From contig NC_079491.1 in the NCBI RefSeq assembly GCF_020520425.1, positions 24,605,449 through 24,669,448 of the forward strand: DNA of 64,000 nt, given 5' to 3'. The position numbers and the translations under genes were made by a program. Of the stretch, positions 1-13,051 are shown one piece after another (positions within the stretch are counted from its first letter, which is position 1; each line of letters begins with the position of its first letter). The stretch comes from Spinacia oleracea (lineage: Eukaryota; Streptophyta; Magnoliopsida; Caryophyllales; Amaranthaceae). The notes beneath the pieces are model-generated. The model searched no databases. It was not told where the DNA came from and worked only from the letters and a program-made list of their open reading frames with translations.

Positions 1-3000
1 CCAATATTATAAAAGAGGCAAATCAGAGCGGCATTTGTCAGCGGGTCCATCAATTTGCTTATCATTTAGTATAGTACTTCGTATACATATGTTTGTTAAA
101 AATTGACTAAAATATAAGTCAATTGGTTAGCCTAAAATATATATTTGGAGGAGCTTTTTGAAGTAAAGAGGACTACGTAGTCGTGCATCATTTTTCTTGT
201 TTACTACTTCGCCTTTTTTTTGGATAAACCACTTTTATTTTCACGGTTGTTAATAAATAACTTCAACTATTAATATCTTAAATTATCAATTAGTAAACAT
301 CATAAAGAAAAATGGTAGTATTATGTAAGTATTTAGACAAATCCAACAAAATGATACAGAGTACATGACTATGTTCATCATAAAGTATTAATAATCGCAA
401 AAAAAAAAAAAAAAAAACAGAAAAGGTAGAGGTATGTGTGAATATATAGCTAGTGTAAAAAACAAATAATTGCATCTAAAAAATTTAGGAATTACGTAGT
501 AAAGTAGTACGGAGTAGATAGATTATATTACACAAATTTTGCTCATGTTTAAAGAAGTTACATAATCTTTTTAAAGTAGTAAAATATTACTATCAATATA
601 ATGGAGGTGATAATTATCGAATTTAGTTGCTAAATATACTACGTGTAAAATATTACAATCAATGACGGTTATAATTATTGCATATAGTTGTTAAAATATT
701 CTAGAGTACAATTGTAATTTTTTTATACTCTTATTCATACTTGATTGATTTTCTAATTTATTTGTATTCGATTTATGTAAGTACGAAATACAAATAAGTA
801 GACTACTCTTATTTTTTTTAAAAAAATCATACTACGTACTATGTATAATGGATTAATTTTTATAAAAAGATAATCTTATATTGGTAATATTTGTTACCAA
901 ATATAGAAAAGATAAATTATGTATAATTTTTAAAAAAAATTCCCTATGTATAGAATGAAATCTTTTTAAATTTTGAGGAAAAGATAATCAAATATTTTTT
1001 GTGGTAAAAGTTAACAAAAATAATTATAGAATCCAAGTATTTTATTTTTTTAATTTTATATCTATAAGAGAGGCCAATCAATGAGTGACATTTGTCATCA
1101 TCACATTGATTTCCTCTCTTTTAGTATAATATATAGATAGATTACTGGTTCACAATTAAACTATGTCACCATCTAATTAAAGTTCTAAACTACAACAATT
1201 TTGTGGTTATAAATTCACCCTTCTTTAATGTATATAGTACGTATCGAACTATTGAAGTATCCTGTATTTAAAAATGAGAGAAAGTTTTCAAACAAATTTT
1301 AAAAGAAGAAACTAAATGAATCTAAATAATGAGAAACTTAAGTATTCCGTATAATTTTTTTAAATAAAAAATTAATTCATTAATAAAAAGTCATACGACA
1401 TTTACAATAGGAATTAATAAATACATAACAAATTGAATAAAAAAGAGGTATTCCTTCATCAAAACTACCATTGTTGAGAAGATGTTGCACTGTGGTCTGC
1501 AGGATATCTCTCGCACATATTGCTGGAATATACAGCCTCTCCGAAGAGACGGTCTAACGATTTGTTGTAGCCGCGAGAACGATTTCCGTCCGATTCATCT
1601 AAGTCAATTTGAAGATAATTGTTTCGATCTTGTATAATTCTTTATCAACGAATCGAATTCACGACGGTACTCCACCAAACTATGCTAAACCTAAAATAAT
1701 CAAAACCCATCATTCATTTTCCCTATCATGAAGACCCCCAACCAAACGCTCCCTCAATATTCTTACGGATCCTCAGCAACTGGTGCAATTGCATTTGGAC
1801 GAAGTTTTTCAGGAAATGCATATTAGATGGACCTTAGAAGAAATCAAGATCGTAGGTTAGGATTTTTCCTGCTATAGCGTTCATAAGGTGGAGCGGCAGC
1901 GAGTGAGTCAGACTCATGTTTTTGCAAATGATGCTTCACGAAATTTAATTTGCTTTTCTATTTTTCCATAATATTGTTTAGTTTAACTTATGTTATGTAA
2001 TAATAATAATAAAATGAAACAATATAGTATACGAAGTACTTGTATACGAGTAGTATATAGCCTATACTCTATAGCACATTACTACATTAGCGTTATCGAT
2101 AGCAGTGTAGTTGAATAAAATGGGTGCGTTCATATTCTAAACACCCAGCCAAAAAATACTCAATCAATATCTGAGTATCTGACCCAATCAAATTGAGAAC
2201 CGAAAAAAGACAGTTTTCTTTTGGCAAAACTGTCCTGACTTGTTTTTTCAGGCAGCTCGTGATACTCTTGAAAACCGTTGGACGTTGGATTACCTCGTGA
2301 TATTTTAACCCAACTTTCTGACCCAAGAGCTGTTGGGTATAATTTATTTATTTTGGTTTTCTTTTTTTTTTAGAAAACTAAAAATCAAAATATGAAAATT
2401 ACAAAAAAATAATTTTTATTTTGTATTGTCATTTTTCAAATTCAACATGATTAGTATACATATGAGTATTTTTTGTTTCTTGATTCAATCTAAATCATAT
2501 GTCTTTCAAAATAAAAAAATTAAAAATTGAAAACTGACAGTAATAACGAACGAATTCATCTTTCCTATTTGTAAATTTTTCTCACGTTTTAATCCATTTA
2601 ATTAAATCTAACAATGACATTATTTCATGTGGATAAAATAATAAGCATGTGCACATTATACTATAGCATACTCCGTAATAGTTAATCAGTAGTATTATTA
2701 ATTCGTTGAAAAGTGTTAAGAAATGATTAGTTGTCTAATTATGCTACGTAACATGCAGTATTCATAATTTGTTTTGGCCTTTATAGTTTCTACCCCAGTC
2801 GCTAGCTAAGCTAAGCTCCACTTACGGTTATTGATTTGTAGTAAAGCCTCAATTGCTGAATTTACCCATTTGTTATTTATAGTTAACTCATACGTACATA
2901 GATTATCTTTAATTTTCCAATAAATACACTAGCTATTAATCCGTAAGTACCTAAACGGGTGGTTGGATCGGAGACTTGAAGTTTATAAAAAAACTAAGAC

Positions 3001-3618
3001 AATCATTATAAGGAATATATAAATTTTAAATCATCTAGTTTTAGGCCCGATGATAAGGATTGACGAAGTCACGAGGGCGTACATGTGTATAATATGTCAC
3101 TAATTAGAATCCGCCTTACCTTATTTACTCTGTGTAACTTGTAATTTGTACGTCCTAATCAATGCTTATTCAGACTAGTTTTTTTATTTTACATTATACG
3201 AAATACTCCTTATTAATTTTATAAATCATATAAACAATGACAATGCAATGAAATATTTTTCTAATCAAAAGGTGTTACACGATGTTGTAGTTTTTCACAT
3301 GTAACCAACGAGATATAGATCTACAATAGATCATAAGTCTAAATTCCTCTCTCTTAACAAATTCTTTTCATTTCTGGTTCACTCGGAGGGAGAAAAAAAA
3401 TTCACACGTAGACACCGATAAATTTAATGATTTAATATTCATAAATGTCTCATATCCAAAGCTAACCCACCATTCAAGAAAGAGACTTCAAATAGTAGTA
3501 GACTAGTGGACTAGTGGGGACTATCATGAATCGAAGATTACGCGAAGATCGTGGATCGGCTATCCAAACCTAATCCATTATTTGTAATGGTGGGGACTGT
3601 TATTATGAAATCAAGATA
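1..3618. other. AT-rich intergenic DNA, no gene seen
   Basis: I see no coding region with recognisable domains or consistent codon structure here. The sequence is AT-rich with short homopolymer runs. The few short open frames have no similarity I recognise. A slightly GC-richer patch around 1460-1930 could be a decayed gene or transposon piece, but I could not identify it. Confidence 0.6.
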
Positions 3619-3889
3619 CTACCTCCGTTCCTAAAAGTTTTTTACGCTTTCCGTTTTAGTCCGTTCCTGAAAGTTCTTTACACTCCTACTTTATTCCATT
3701 TTTACTCTTATTTGGCCCACCATAACTTACCCACTCACAATACTTTAATATTAGTTTCCACCCACTCACATTGTTGGACAATTTATAGCCACTCATTTTC
3801 CATTTGTTACCCCACCATCACATGTTCACCAAAATTCCTTAATTACCGTGCAAATAGTAACCGTAAAGATCATTTAGGAACGGAGGTAG
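3619..3889. mobile_element. Stowaway-like MITE
   Basis: The terminal inverted repeat CTACCTCCGTTCCTAAA at the left end matches TTTAGGAACGGAGGTAG at the right. The element is flanked by TA on both sides (3617-3618 and 3890-3891). Small size (271 bp), a CTCCGTTC-type terminus and a TA duplication are typical of Tc1/mariner-related Stowaway MITEs. It has no coding capacity. Confidence 0.85.
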
Positions 3890-4025
3890 TACATTCTTAG
3901 CTTAGCATGTAGGAAAATTAAGATTCACAATTAATGAATTTGTTCTTCTATTAAGCGTCTCATTTTTATACCTCTAAGGATTACCAAATTCAATTCTTTA
4001 GAATCTCAAGCAACCTATACTCTTA

Positions 4026-4770
4026 GAGCATGTTTGGTATTGCTTTCTTAAAGGGTTGGAAACGGATTCAGTTAAGCCATTCCATTTGGCATTGTTTGGT
4101 TTACAGGTTTTGGTAACGCATACCGTTTCTTGAGTGTAACCTATTCCACCCATCTATTACCGCTCATAATCCACCAGTAACAGATACCTGTGGTTCTTTC
4201 ATCTCTTCCCCCCTCTTTGTCTCTCTCTATCCTCTTCATTCTCTCTTAGTCAGATTGGTCTGCAATTTATTCGGTCTACTTGTTCTTCATTATCTGTTTT
4301 AAGTTTTTCTATAATCCCAATAGCATTTTCTGAAATTTGGAGTTAAAGATTCTTGAATTTGAAATTTGAACTTTGCAGAGGGAGTTGAATTTTCTAATTT
4401 GTATTTTCTAATTTGATAGTCCCCTGTTCTCACATTCTTTAATTACTATGTGTCATGATTTCCACTTTTTGTCTTCCATTAATATTTTTTTTCTTGGCAC
4501 TTCCATTTTTGGTTGTGCTAATCATATATTTGTATATTTCATGAATAATTTTCTTTTTTAAAATGGAAAAATTACCAGGTTAATTAAAACCAAACATAAA
4601 AATACGGAGTAATACAAGTACAAAGTAAGTTAAATTAAAACTAGTTTAAGTGATTCCATTCCGAAATTGGAAACCAAACAGTCTATAACAGTAATGGTTG
4701 TTGTTACCTTTCCCCTTCCTTATTTCATTCCACTCCACTCCGTTTTCAAATTTTATACCAAACACCCCCT
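4026..4770. mobile_element. Possible non-autonomous element with TGTTTGGTAT ends
   Basis: CATGTTTGGTAT near 4029 and its inverted counterpart ATACCAAACACC near 4756 suggest a roughly 745 bp element with short imperfect inverted ends. Related internal motifs occur near 4092 and 4668. The flanks (CTTAGA left, CTTAAGA right) may be a decayed target duplication. No coding region is seen. The family, possibly hAT-like, is uncertain. Confidence 0.4.
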
Positions 4771-5611
4771 TAAGATTAATAAAACAATCAAGACCTTAAA
4801 AGACAAAATATAAGGTGTGTTTGGTTGAACTTTTAACTACATAATCTCATATCAACGAGCTTTTAGTTCTCTTTCAGGCTTTATATATCATACTCACCTA
4901 AACTCAATACCATTTCACGTCATCCGAGTTAATCAATAATCAATCCTGACCCTTATAAGATTTTAAACCTTATATTTATAGTGGTCGGGGTTGGATTTTA
5001 AGTTTGAGGTGTCAAAGATTTTTAAAGCATGCTTATTGATTGACGATAACAATTGAGTGAAATATATAATTAATTTAATTAATGGAAAGTTAAATATTGA
5101 TCTTATTATTTGAAGGAAACTCTTGAAGTGACTAAAACTTCAAAATTTATGCAATATCAATCTATTTGATCCGTAAAAAAAAAAATCTAATTAGTGGATG
5201 AGTTAAGATATAGTTCAACACATAGAATATACCCTGAAGACTAATTATTTTGACGCAAGCACACATTAAAACTTAATAATTCGGAGCTAGGAGTCATGAA
5301 GTGCATGTTTTAAACGTCATCTTTCATTAGTATCAATATATATACAAACTTTTAAGTTAGACGGTTTTATACAACCCCATACCATATATGGTCTAATAAC
5401 ATTAGACCATAATAATAAGTCCACTCATGGACACTATTGAAACCTTTTAAAGCTACCGAAAGAAAAAGAATAATATTTTAAATATGAATTCAATTAGAGA
5501 AGAAATTATCCTATAGATAGATTTATAATTTAAGCGAACTACTATCACTTTTGATTTAACATAAAGAGAAAAGAGGGTAAAGTGAAAAGGAGGAACATCA
5601 TTTCCATAGTA
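4771..5611. other. AT-rich intergenic DNA
   Basis: No gene, RNA or clear element boundary seen. Low-complexity AT-rich sequence. Confidence 0.5.
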
Positions 5612-6274
5612 GGAGTTGTCAAAATTATTTCGACCCGAAAATTTGACCTAAACCGATTATACTCGTAAACGATTATGAACTAATTTTTTTGGTAAAACAG
5701 GTAAACGAAAATCCGACCTGTACCCGACCCGAAAAAACAGATAACTGATTTTAACTCGATGTTGTATGAACCGAACTCGAACATGACACCCGACTGAAAG
5801 ATGACCGATAACCGAATTGACCCGACCGAACAATGATCTGAACTCGATTCTATACTCAACCCGACAATTACTTTAACCCGATTTTTCATAACCTGTTAGT
5901 GACTCTACCTGTGGAGTAAATATTTACGCCTGAATATTTTGAGATGACCAAATCAGTTATTGACTCGATCTTAACTCGTGTTCGAGAGTGAACGCAGCCT
6001 GAATTTTAACCGACCCGAAAATTATCCGATCCTTATTTGTCCCCAAACCCTAGATTAACTGCTACAAACACGACTATAAAGACCAAAATTTGAAATTGTC
6101 CCCGACCCGAACATGGCTCGACTCGAATCCGACTTCTACCCGAAATGGAAAACCCGACCGAATCCAACCTGCGCCCGAGTAATAAAGTGACCCTATTCAA
6201 CCCGACCTGATCATGACCTGAGATCCGAGATGATTCGACCCGTACCCGACCAGATAAGCTGTTTTGACAGCTCT
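5612..6274. mobile_element. ACCCGA-rich element with GTCAAAA inverted ends
   Basis: The left end GGAGTTGTCAAAA and the right end TTTTGACAGCTCT are imperfect inverted repeats. The interior is a degenerate scatter of ACCCGA/GACCCG hexamers, much more GC-rich than its surroundings. It has no open frame of note. It resembles the GACCGG-rich element at 33531-34097 in design: short inverted ends enclosing a repetitive hexamer-rich core. A clear target duplication was not found. Confidence 0.45.
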
Positions 6275-6825
6275 AGCAGTCTAGCATAACAGCCATAACT
6301 CCATAAGTTCCATTATGTTTCTCGAAGCAACACTAGCAAAAGCTAGAGCACATTCCACATTCCACATTGCACAAGTACATGTTTTCTTAGGACATAAGTA
6401 AGAAATTTGATTGGATATAAATTTGTACGGGCCCATTAATCAGATTTCCATTGTGGGATGGGCCCAGCAGCGAGCGAGTCCAAAGGGGATTGAAAACAGC
6501 GTTCCCATTTTCTTGTTCCGTCTCCCTCATCGGATTACGAAAGGTATTACTAATTCTGTTCCAAATTATTTTTACAGTTACTAACATATTTGCTAAAATA
6601 TTAAAACAAAATAGGAAAAATATGTAAAAAGGTGAATGGATATAATAGAATATGGATAAGTAAGATATATGTGTAAAAAGTTGGATGAGTGTAAGAATAA
6701 AATGAATAAAGTATAAGAATAAAAAGAATAAAGTAAGATAAAGTGAATGGAATGTTAAATGTTGTGGGGGTAGAAGGGGTAAGATAATAAATTTTTATAT
6801 CCAAAAATAGAATAAAGCACAATGG
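6275..6825. other. Intergenic DNA between mobile elements
   Basis: No recognised gene. Purine-rich AT sequence at 6600-6800 gives a long low-complexity minus-strand frame that does not look coding. The last five bases (AATGG, 6821-6825) are the left target duplication of the following solo LTR. Confidence 0.5.
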
Positions 6826-8179
6826 TGAAGGAAATAATGCCCTTGGTCCAAGTATGCATTTAATGTTAAGTCTAATAAATGCGGTTCAGTATTAATTAAC
6901 AAGTTAATAATTCAGTGAGATCAAGTGAGCTGAATGCCTAGCTAGAGGCCGCTTCAGTCCAAGTGGAATTAACGATATTAATCCACATCTTACTCTTGAC
7001 TGAACCCGTAGGGTCACACAAATAGTACGTAAACGGATCAAGTATTTAATGGCATTAAATACTCCATCTATGGATATTCGGAATCGACGGATCTTGGTTT
7101 CAGTGGGAGCTGAGATCGTCAAAGGCAAACAAATGAATACTCCGGAAACGATGATATTGCCGGAAACGGAAATATGAATCGTATCGGAAATACAAATATT
7201 ATCCAAGTCGTAGATGTTGCCGGAAACGGAAATATGGTACGTAACGGAAAATATTATCGGAAATGAAAATATTGCCGGAATCTGAAATATTGCCGGAAAC
7301 GGAAATATTGTCGGAATCGGAAATATTATTGGAATCGGAAAATAATTCCGCAAACGGAAATATTAAATATTTGTTCGAAACGGAAATTAATTCCGGAATC
7401 GGAAATGTTAAATATTGTTCGTATCGAAAATGAATTCCGGAATCGGGAAATTAATCGGAAGCGCATCGTACGAATTAGCATCGGACGAGACCTGCTAGAC
7501 GAAGGCGCAACACGAAGCCAGGCCCGCGCCCAGCAAGCCAAGCGCCCAACACAACGCTGCCAAAGCCTCGCCAGGCCCAGCGCAAGGCCAGGCCCAGCAA
7601 GGCCATGGTGCGCGCGCGAGCTCGTGGGCTGCGGGCTGTGCGGCTCGTGCTCGTGCTCGTGCAACGCTTGTGTTCAATACGAATCCTAAAGCTAATGGAA
7701 TTCGTTCTATGATTAAATCCTAATCCTAATAGATAGAATTTGTTTAATAGAGTTTTAATGAGATTCTAAATTAAACTAATTGGTATCCTAATAGGATTCT
7801 AAATCTCTTTCCATGACTCTATAAATATGTGCCTAGGTTCACAATTTATGGGTAAGAATTCAAGTATTCAAAGGTAAGATTCTCAAGCAAAAATCAGCCA
7901 AACACTTGCCCTATTTAGCCGAAAATTCTAAGTACCTTAAGGGCGATTCTAGTTGGTCAAGCTTAAGGCGGATCCGTACGTGCTGTGAACTTTCTACGGA
8001 GGGACGACACTTGGAGTCCTAAAGACTTGTTCTTGTTCGGTTCAGGCGCAGCTAGGGAGGGCACGCTGCAAAGTGTATGCATCCTAGACTAATTATATGA
8101 TTATGTGCAATTAATATGATTCCTGGCATTAAGGTTTTTCCGCATGATTTATGTTGTTCATATGTATCATAACCTAACA
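6826..8179 (+). mobile_element. Solo LTR (Copia-type), + orientation
   Basis: The block begins TGAAGGAAATAATGCC and ends CATAACCTAACA, with the direct repeat AATGG at 6821-6825 and 8180-8184. TG..CA termini and a 5 bp duplication without internal retroviral genes define a solo LTR left by recombination between two LTRs. The middle holds a degenerate array of GGAAATATTGCCGGAA-like units (about 7130-7450) followed by a GC-rich stretch (about 7500-7660). A relative in the opposite orientation lies at 45042-46458. Confidence 0.9.
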
Positions 8180-8184
8180 AATGG

Positions 8185-9132
8185 TAATAACATTACTGGA
8201 CTAAACGGAACGGGCAGAGTTCTGCTTAACAAGAGTTAATACGACGGAACTATGGAACATACGGAATACACGGAACGTACGCAAGGCTTAGGCTGAACTT
8301 GTGTATAGTACGAGATTATGTTTACTCGGCTAGTTGAGGGTCCTATTTATAGGAAAATAGTGCCTTGAAAGATAGAGACGCTCGCAGTTTGAGAACTGCC
8401 GAAAAGCTTATGTGCGCGAGAATTTACACCTGTGAGCGAAAGATTTGTCGCGCACAGTTTCGTGCGCCAGATCTACTTTAGAATTTGTGTTTGAGTTGGA
8501 CTGAAATATTGGCGTGAGATAAATCTTGCGCGTGGAAGTTGGCGCGAGAAAATTGTCGTGCTGGGCCTTGTGCGCAAGAAAATTCTTGCGCACTTTTATT
8601 TTCCACGCGTTTTATCCAGATTAATCTAGTTTTATTTTCGGATTAAAACTCTCTTTGTTTACACTTTTCATCCTTATTTCGAGTTCTACTCAACTAAAAC
8701 TCTATTTTTCAATTTTTTTTAGGAGTTTAATTGGAATGCAACTAAAACTTTATTTATTGCTTTTCTATCTCTTTTAGGAGTTTAATTGGAATACAACTAA
8801 ATTTCTCCTTTTTCAATCTCTTTTAGGGGTTGAGTTGTAGTGCAACTCTGCCCGTAAATCTATCTTGGACTGTTTACTATTTTCAGCAGATACTTAGAAT
8901 GAAAGCTACTATAAATAGCAGTTACTATAAATAGAAATATGGGTTTAGGCAAAGAGTCGATCAATCTTAGAACGTTCGTTGCTTGATTAGGAATACGTTT
9001 GACAAGTAGATGTTTTGTTTTATCACTGAACTTATCGCTTCTAGCATGAGGTCAAATGTAGGCGTCTACACGTGTTTGTTTCATCACTAAACTTACCGCT
9101 TCTGGCTTGGGGTCAAATATAGGCGTCTACAA
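8185..9132 (-). mobile_element. LTR remnant ending in a GGCGTCTACA terminus
   Basis: Two near-repeats around 9010-9071 and 9073-9132 both end GGCGTCTACA, which on the minus strand is the TGTAGACGCC start of an LTR. The interior has no open frame of interest. The opposite terminus was not identified, so the left limit is approximate. It shares its terminus with 56186-56487 and resembles the TGTAGACACC start of the solo LTR at 31563. Confidence 0.45.
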
Positions 9133-9654
9133 CAATTATATTTCGATTAAATTTTAAACATTTTGAGATAACATTCACGTTACAATATTTTTGTATACCA
9201 ACCTTAGCTTAATTAATTAAGAGTTTGTGATCGTTAGTAGCTAGGTTTCTGATCCTGAATTAGTTGTAAACATGACTATTTTTCTTAAGCTTTAGTCATA
9301 CCTAAACTATCGTCACTAGTAGTAATTGTTGACTAGGGAGTAGGGATGATAATATATTTTGTTATGCAACACTAACACATATTCAATGAAAAATCTGCCG
9401 AATATTTGATCAAGTAATTTAATTAACACATATTAATGCTTCGCCACTACTTACATTCATAGGTCCCTCAACTCTTAAGAACAGCTTCGTGACAGCTTTT
9501 TGCTCCTCTAGCTAATCTAAGTTTACGTCAAATTAATTCCATAATATATAATATATAAGAATCATAAAAAAGCCATTCTATTTCAACAACTCTATCTAAT
9601 TTTCTCCAAGCTAAGGCTCTTATTAGCTAGTTAAATACAATTAAGCTAGTGTAT
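9133..9654 (+). promoter_or_regulatory. Upstream region of CASP-like gene 1
   Basis: This AT-rich stretch precedes the first in-frame ATG at 9655. It should contain the promoter and 5' leader of the CASP-like gene. I cannot fix a TATA box or transcription start with confidence. Confidence 0.35.
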
Positions 9655-10426
9655 ATGAACAAAATAATGCAGCAACCAGAGAAACAGACGGAGATTCCAC
9701 GACCGCCAGGAAGCGATGACCTGGAGGACGGGGCTAAAGAAGTGAGGCCGGAATCGCATTTCCGGGGATTATCAGATGTTCAGCAATGGAGAAAGGAGGA
9801 TTGGATGAAGAAGGGTGTGTTAGTTTTGGTTTTAAGGGCATGCGCTTTGCTTTTCTCTTTCTTAGCTTTCATAATCGTGGCTGTTGTCCCTGGCTTCCAT
9901 CTAGTTGAGTCTACCAGGTAATTAATTCTTTATAATAAATAATATACTCTCTCTGTCCCTAATGTTTATCTCCATTTAACAATAGTGCTTTATTATCATG
10001 CAGTTACTTGTTTGCCATAGCATTGATAACAATGGTATACACAGCAAGTCAAGTTGGAATAAAAGGTCATGAACTTCGCACTGGAAAGGATGTCATATCA
10101 TCAGACATAGTGGTCTGGATTGATTTTATTGGAGATCAGGTAATTATTGGCATGCAAACATGCTTATTAATTATTGATAGATGTATTCTACTTAATTTGG
10201 TAATAATTGTTTTTTTGTTTATTTACAGGTAATGGCATACATGCTGATATCAGCAGCATCAACAGGAGGGATGAGTACAAGTGCAATGAGGAATATGGGA
10301 TATATAAATCCAATCGTTGAGAAAGAATCGGCGGCAGTGGCTATGTGTTTTCTGGCATTCTTCTCTGTTGCATCAGCATCCCTCATTTCAGGATACCATC
10401 TCTTCACCGAGTTATCTAGATCCTAA
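9655..10426 (+). CDS. CASP-like membrane protein, three exons
   Basis: Predicted exons are 9655-9917, 10004-10139 and 10229-10426, giving 198 residues. All four splice sites are GT/AG and phases match (exon 1 ends two bases into a Ser codon). Residues 1-55 form a hydrophilic, Pro/Glu-rich N-terminus facing the cytosol. Four hydrophobic segments follow, the first near LRACALLFSFLAFIIVAVV and the last near FLAFFSVASASLISGY. The signature DFIGDQVMAYMLISAAS in helix 3 and the closing ISGYHLF are characteristic of the CASP-like family, closest to the CASPL4 group as I recall it. Family members are small plasma-membrane scaffold proteins related to the Casparian-strip CASPs; most lack a known individual function. 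The start is either 9655 or the ATG at 9667. The second fits the MQ-QPEKQ opening shared with the paralogue at 58609. The gene is intact, with short introns of 86 and 89 bp. Confidence 0.88.
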
Positions 10427-11398
10427 ACACCATATACATTTTCTTTTTCTTTGTCTGTGAACTTTAATTTGATCAAGTTCATATTCTTTTTGTCCTTGTT
10501 TTTCTTCTTTTTGTTACTCTTTCCATGTCAAAGGATTGATGGATCGATTTCCTAACAAATCTTGAATGTTCATATTGCTACATTGACCTGATCAATTCAC
10601 ATTAACCATGATATTATACCATATAGTAGTTTCTAAATGCAGAAAATATTTTCTTAACCAATGAATTAACGAAAGTTTCCTTAGGACAAGATCTACGACG
10701 TCTTACCATGCGTAAACTCATTAAACTTGATTGACCTTATGAATTTGGTCAAACAAGATTATAAGAGAGAAACTTGAGCAAAAGGTCTTGTGCAGTAAAT
10801 GTGCACGCACTGGCCTTGGCTTGCAATGAGTCCTCCTTTCCTTTCTATCAAATAGTGTTCATTCACCAGAAAAAACTAGAGAATTTCGCTTGTATAATAA
10901 ATTAATTGCATCTCGAGGTAACTTTTTATGTTATGAAGTAGGGATCGAGTAATTTTTAACGGTTATTTTGCACTTTGACCGGCACACAGATTGATCCCGC
11001 CAAAAACTTTATTATTATTTTATATCCTTATTTTATTTTCGATTTATGTATGGAAAAAATATTGGATTATAAACTATGAAAATAATATATGCCACATAAT
11101 AATAATGGATTATATATTTACTCAATATTTTAGTTTAATCATATGTCGAATATTTTTTTGGTCAAATCAGCATATCAAGCATAAAAAATATGCAGTGTGA
11201 TGGAAATTGCATACTTCGAACTTTAGGGAGAGAAATATTTCAGTCAATTATATTATAAAAAATTAGTCCAATAATTTTAGAATATCAGTGCATGCACGAG
11301 ACATAGTCTAGTTTGTAATAAAAGACAGTGGAGTATTAAAGTATTCAAAGGATGCAAAAGGTAAGATAAAAAAATACATCGTAATAAATAGGTGAGAG

Positions 11399-11577
11399 GA
11401 CCAACATAAGTTGGTGGGGAACTCACCTTGTGACTTGGAGGTCACAAGTTCGAGCCCCATCATCTGCGAAATGCTTGGGAGTGGCTCAAGCGATGACCTG
11501 CGGAGCTGGGCTGGTTAACCTGTGCTAGGTGCTGGTTCAGTTAGGGTCTCTTCTTCTTACCTATTAAAAAAAAAAAA
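11399..11577 (+). mobile_element. tRNA-derived SINE
   Basis: The insert is flanked by the direct repeat ATAGGTGAGAG (11388-11398 and 11579-11589) and ends in an A tract. Near its 5' end it has a polymerase III B-box-like sequence AGTTCGAGCCCC and an upstream GTTGGTGGGG A-box-like stretch. The homologous site in the second copy (around 22060-22078) reads straight through without it. A short length, tRNA-like head, A tail and a target duplication define a SINE mobilised by a LINE. Confidence 0.85.
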
Positions 11578-12135
11578 AATAGGTGAGAGTGGGGCCCGTG
11601 AGATAGTATAAACACTATTATAAACCCGGTCCACGCTGACTTAGCGTGAACCAGGGAAACCGAGTAATTTAGGCTGCGCAACATGTGTATCAATCACGTG
11701 ACGGCTATTTGGCGATTTTAAATAATAACTATATAAGTATTACAGTAAATATGTGATATAAAGAGTTACTATGTAATATATGTAATGACTATACCGGGGT
11801 ATATCCATCTATTGCTAATGTACCCCCCATGTAGTCATGTGCCAAGCACATGTATTAAAAAAATATTTATATATAGGGTTTTTAAATATTACCTTCGTCT
11901 CACATTACTTGTTACACTTAACTTTGCACACAATTTTGGGTGTTAAGTGATTATTTGGTTATCAATGGTTATTTTATTGAAAAAGTAGAAGTGATATGAG
12001 TTAGTGGGGTATTTTTTAATTGAATGAGAGAGGGTGTGGGGACCAAACTTTATTTAATGGGAAGAGAGACAATATAATAATTGTGGGGACATTCCTAATT
12101 TAGAAATTTAACAATTAGGCCCTGTTCTTTAGAGT

Positions 12136-12300
12136 TGAACTGAACTGAACTGAATTGAACTGAACTGAACTGAACTGAACTGAACTGAACTGAACTGAAC
12201 TGAACTGAATGCTCATGAACTGAACTGAACTAAACTGAATTCTCATGAACTGAACTGAACTCAACTGAAATGAACTGAACTTAACTTAACTGTACTAAAC
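12136..12300. repeat. (TGAAC)n minisatellite
   Basis: About 165 bp of near-perfect TGAAC pentamers with a few point changes, immediately after the GGCCCTGTTCTTT motif at 12118. A shorter copy lies at 28360-28500. The GGCCCTGTTCTTT start could be the terminus of a mobile element whose other end I could not find. Confidence 0.85.
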
Positions 12301-12302
12301 TT

Positions 12303-13051
12303 AAATAATAAATAATAAATAGTACTCCGTACATAATAAATAATAAATAATAAAATAATAAATAATAAATAATACTCCGTACATAATAAATAATAAATAA
12401 TAAATAATACTCCGTACATAATAAATAATAAATAATAAAAAAATAAATAATAAATCATAAAATAATAAATAATAAATAATAAATAATAAATAATAATAAT
12501 AATAATAAATAATAAATAATAAATAATAAATAATAAATAATAAATAATAAATAATAAATAATAAATAATAAATAATAAATAATAAATAATAAATAATAAA
12601 TAATAAATAATAAATAATAATAATAAATAATAAATAATAAATAATAAATAATAAATAATAAATAATAAATAATAAATAATAAATAATAAATAATAAATAA
12701 TAAATAATAAATAATAAATAATAAATAATAAATAATAAATAATAAATAATAATAATAAATAATAAATAATAAATAATATAATAATAATAATAATAATAAA
12801 TAATAAATAATAAATAATAAATAATAAATAATAATAATAATAATAAATAATAAATAATAAATAATAAATAATAAATAATAAATAATAAATAATAAATAAT
12901 AAATAATAAATAATAAATAATAAATAATAAATAATAAATAATAAATAATAAATAATAAATAATAATAATAATAATAAATAATATATAATAAATAATAAAT
13001 AATAAATAATAAATAATAAATAATAAATAATAAATAATAAATAATAAATAA
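12303..13051. repeat. (AATAATA)n heptanucleotide satellite
   Basis: About 750 bp composed almost entirely of the 7 bp unit AATAATA, with interspersed AATAAT variants and three embedded TACTCCGTACAT motifs near its start. The second copy at 28501-29151 is slightly shorter and lacks the embedded motifs. The interior is non-coding; open frames across it are low complexity. Confidence 0.9.

Larger units (their letters stand above)
10427..12300. repeat. Duplicated block A (3' flank of CASP-like gene 1)
   Basis: This block begins at the CASP-like stop codon and reappears, nearly identical, in three pieces: 15711-16313, 21775-22361 and 28097-28500. The gaps in the second copy are exactly filled by two CACTA elements. 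The first copy carries a SINE at 11399-11577 that the second lacks. The second copy has lost about 80 bp corresponding to roughly 10810-10895. No coding region is seen. Confidence 0.85.

Noticed and set aside
2093..2326. Possible small element with ACCCAGC/GCTGTTGGGT ends
   Set aside because: Inverted ends are too short and imperfect, and no target duplication is visible.
7405..7689. Overlapping frames rich in Arg/Ala/Pro on both strands
   Set aside because: They arise from the GC-rich repeat of a solo LTR; no protein similarity and no codon bias.
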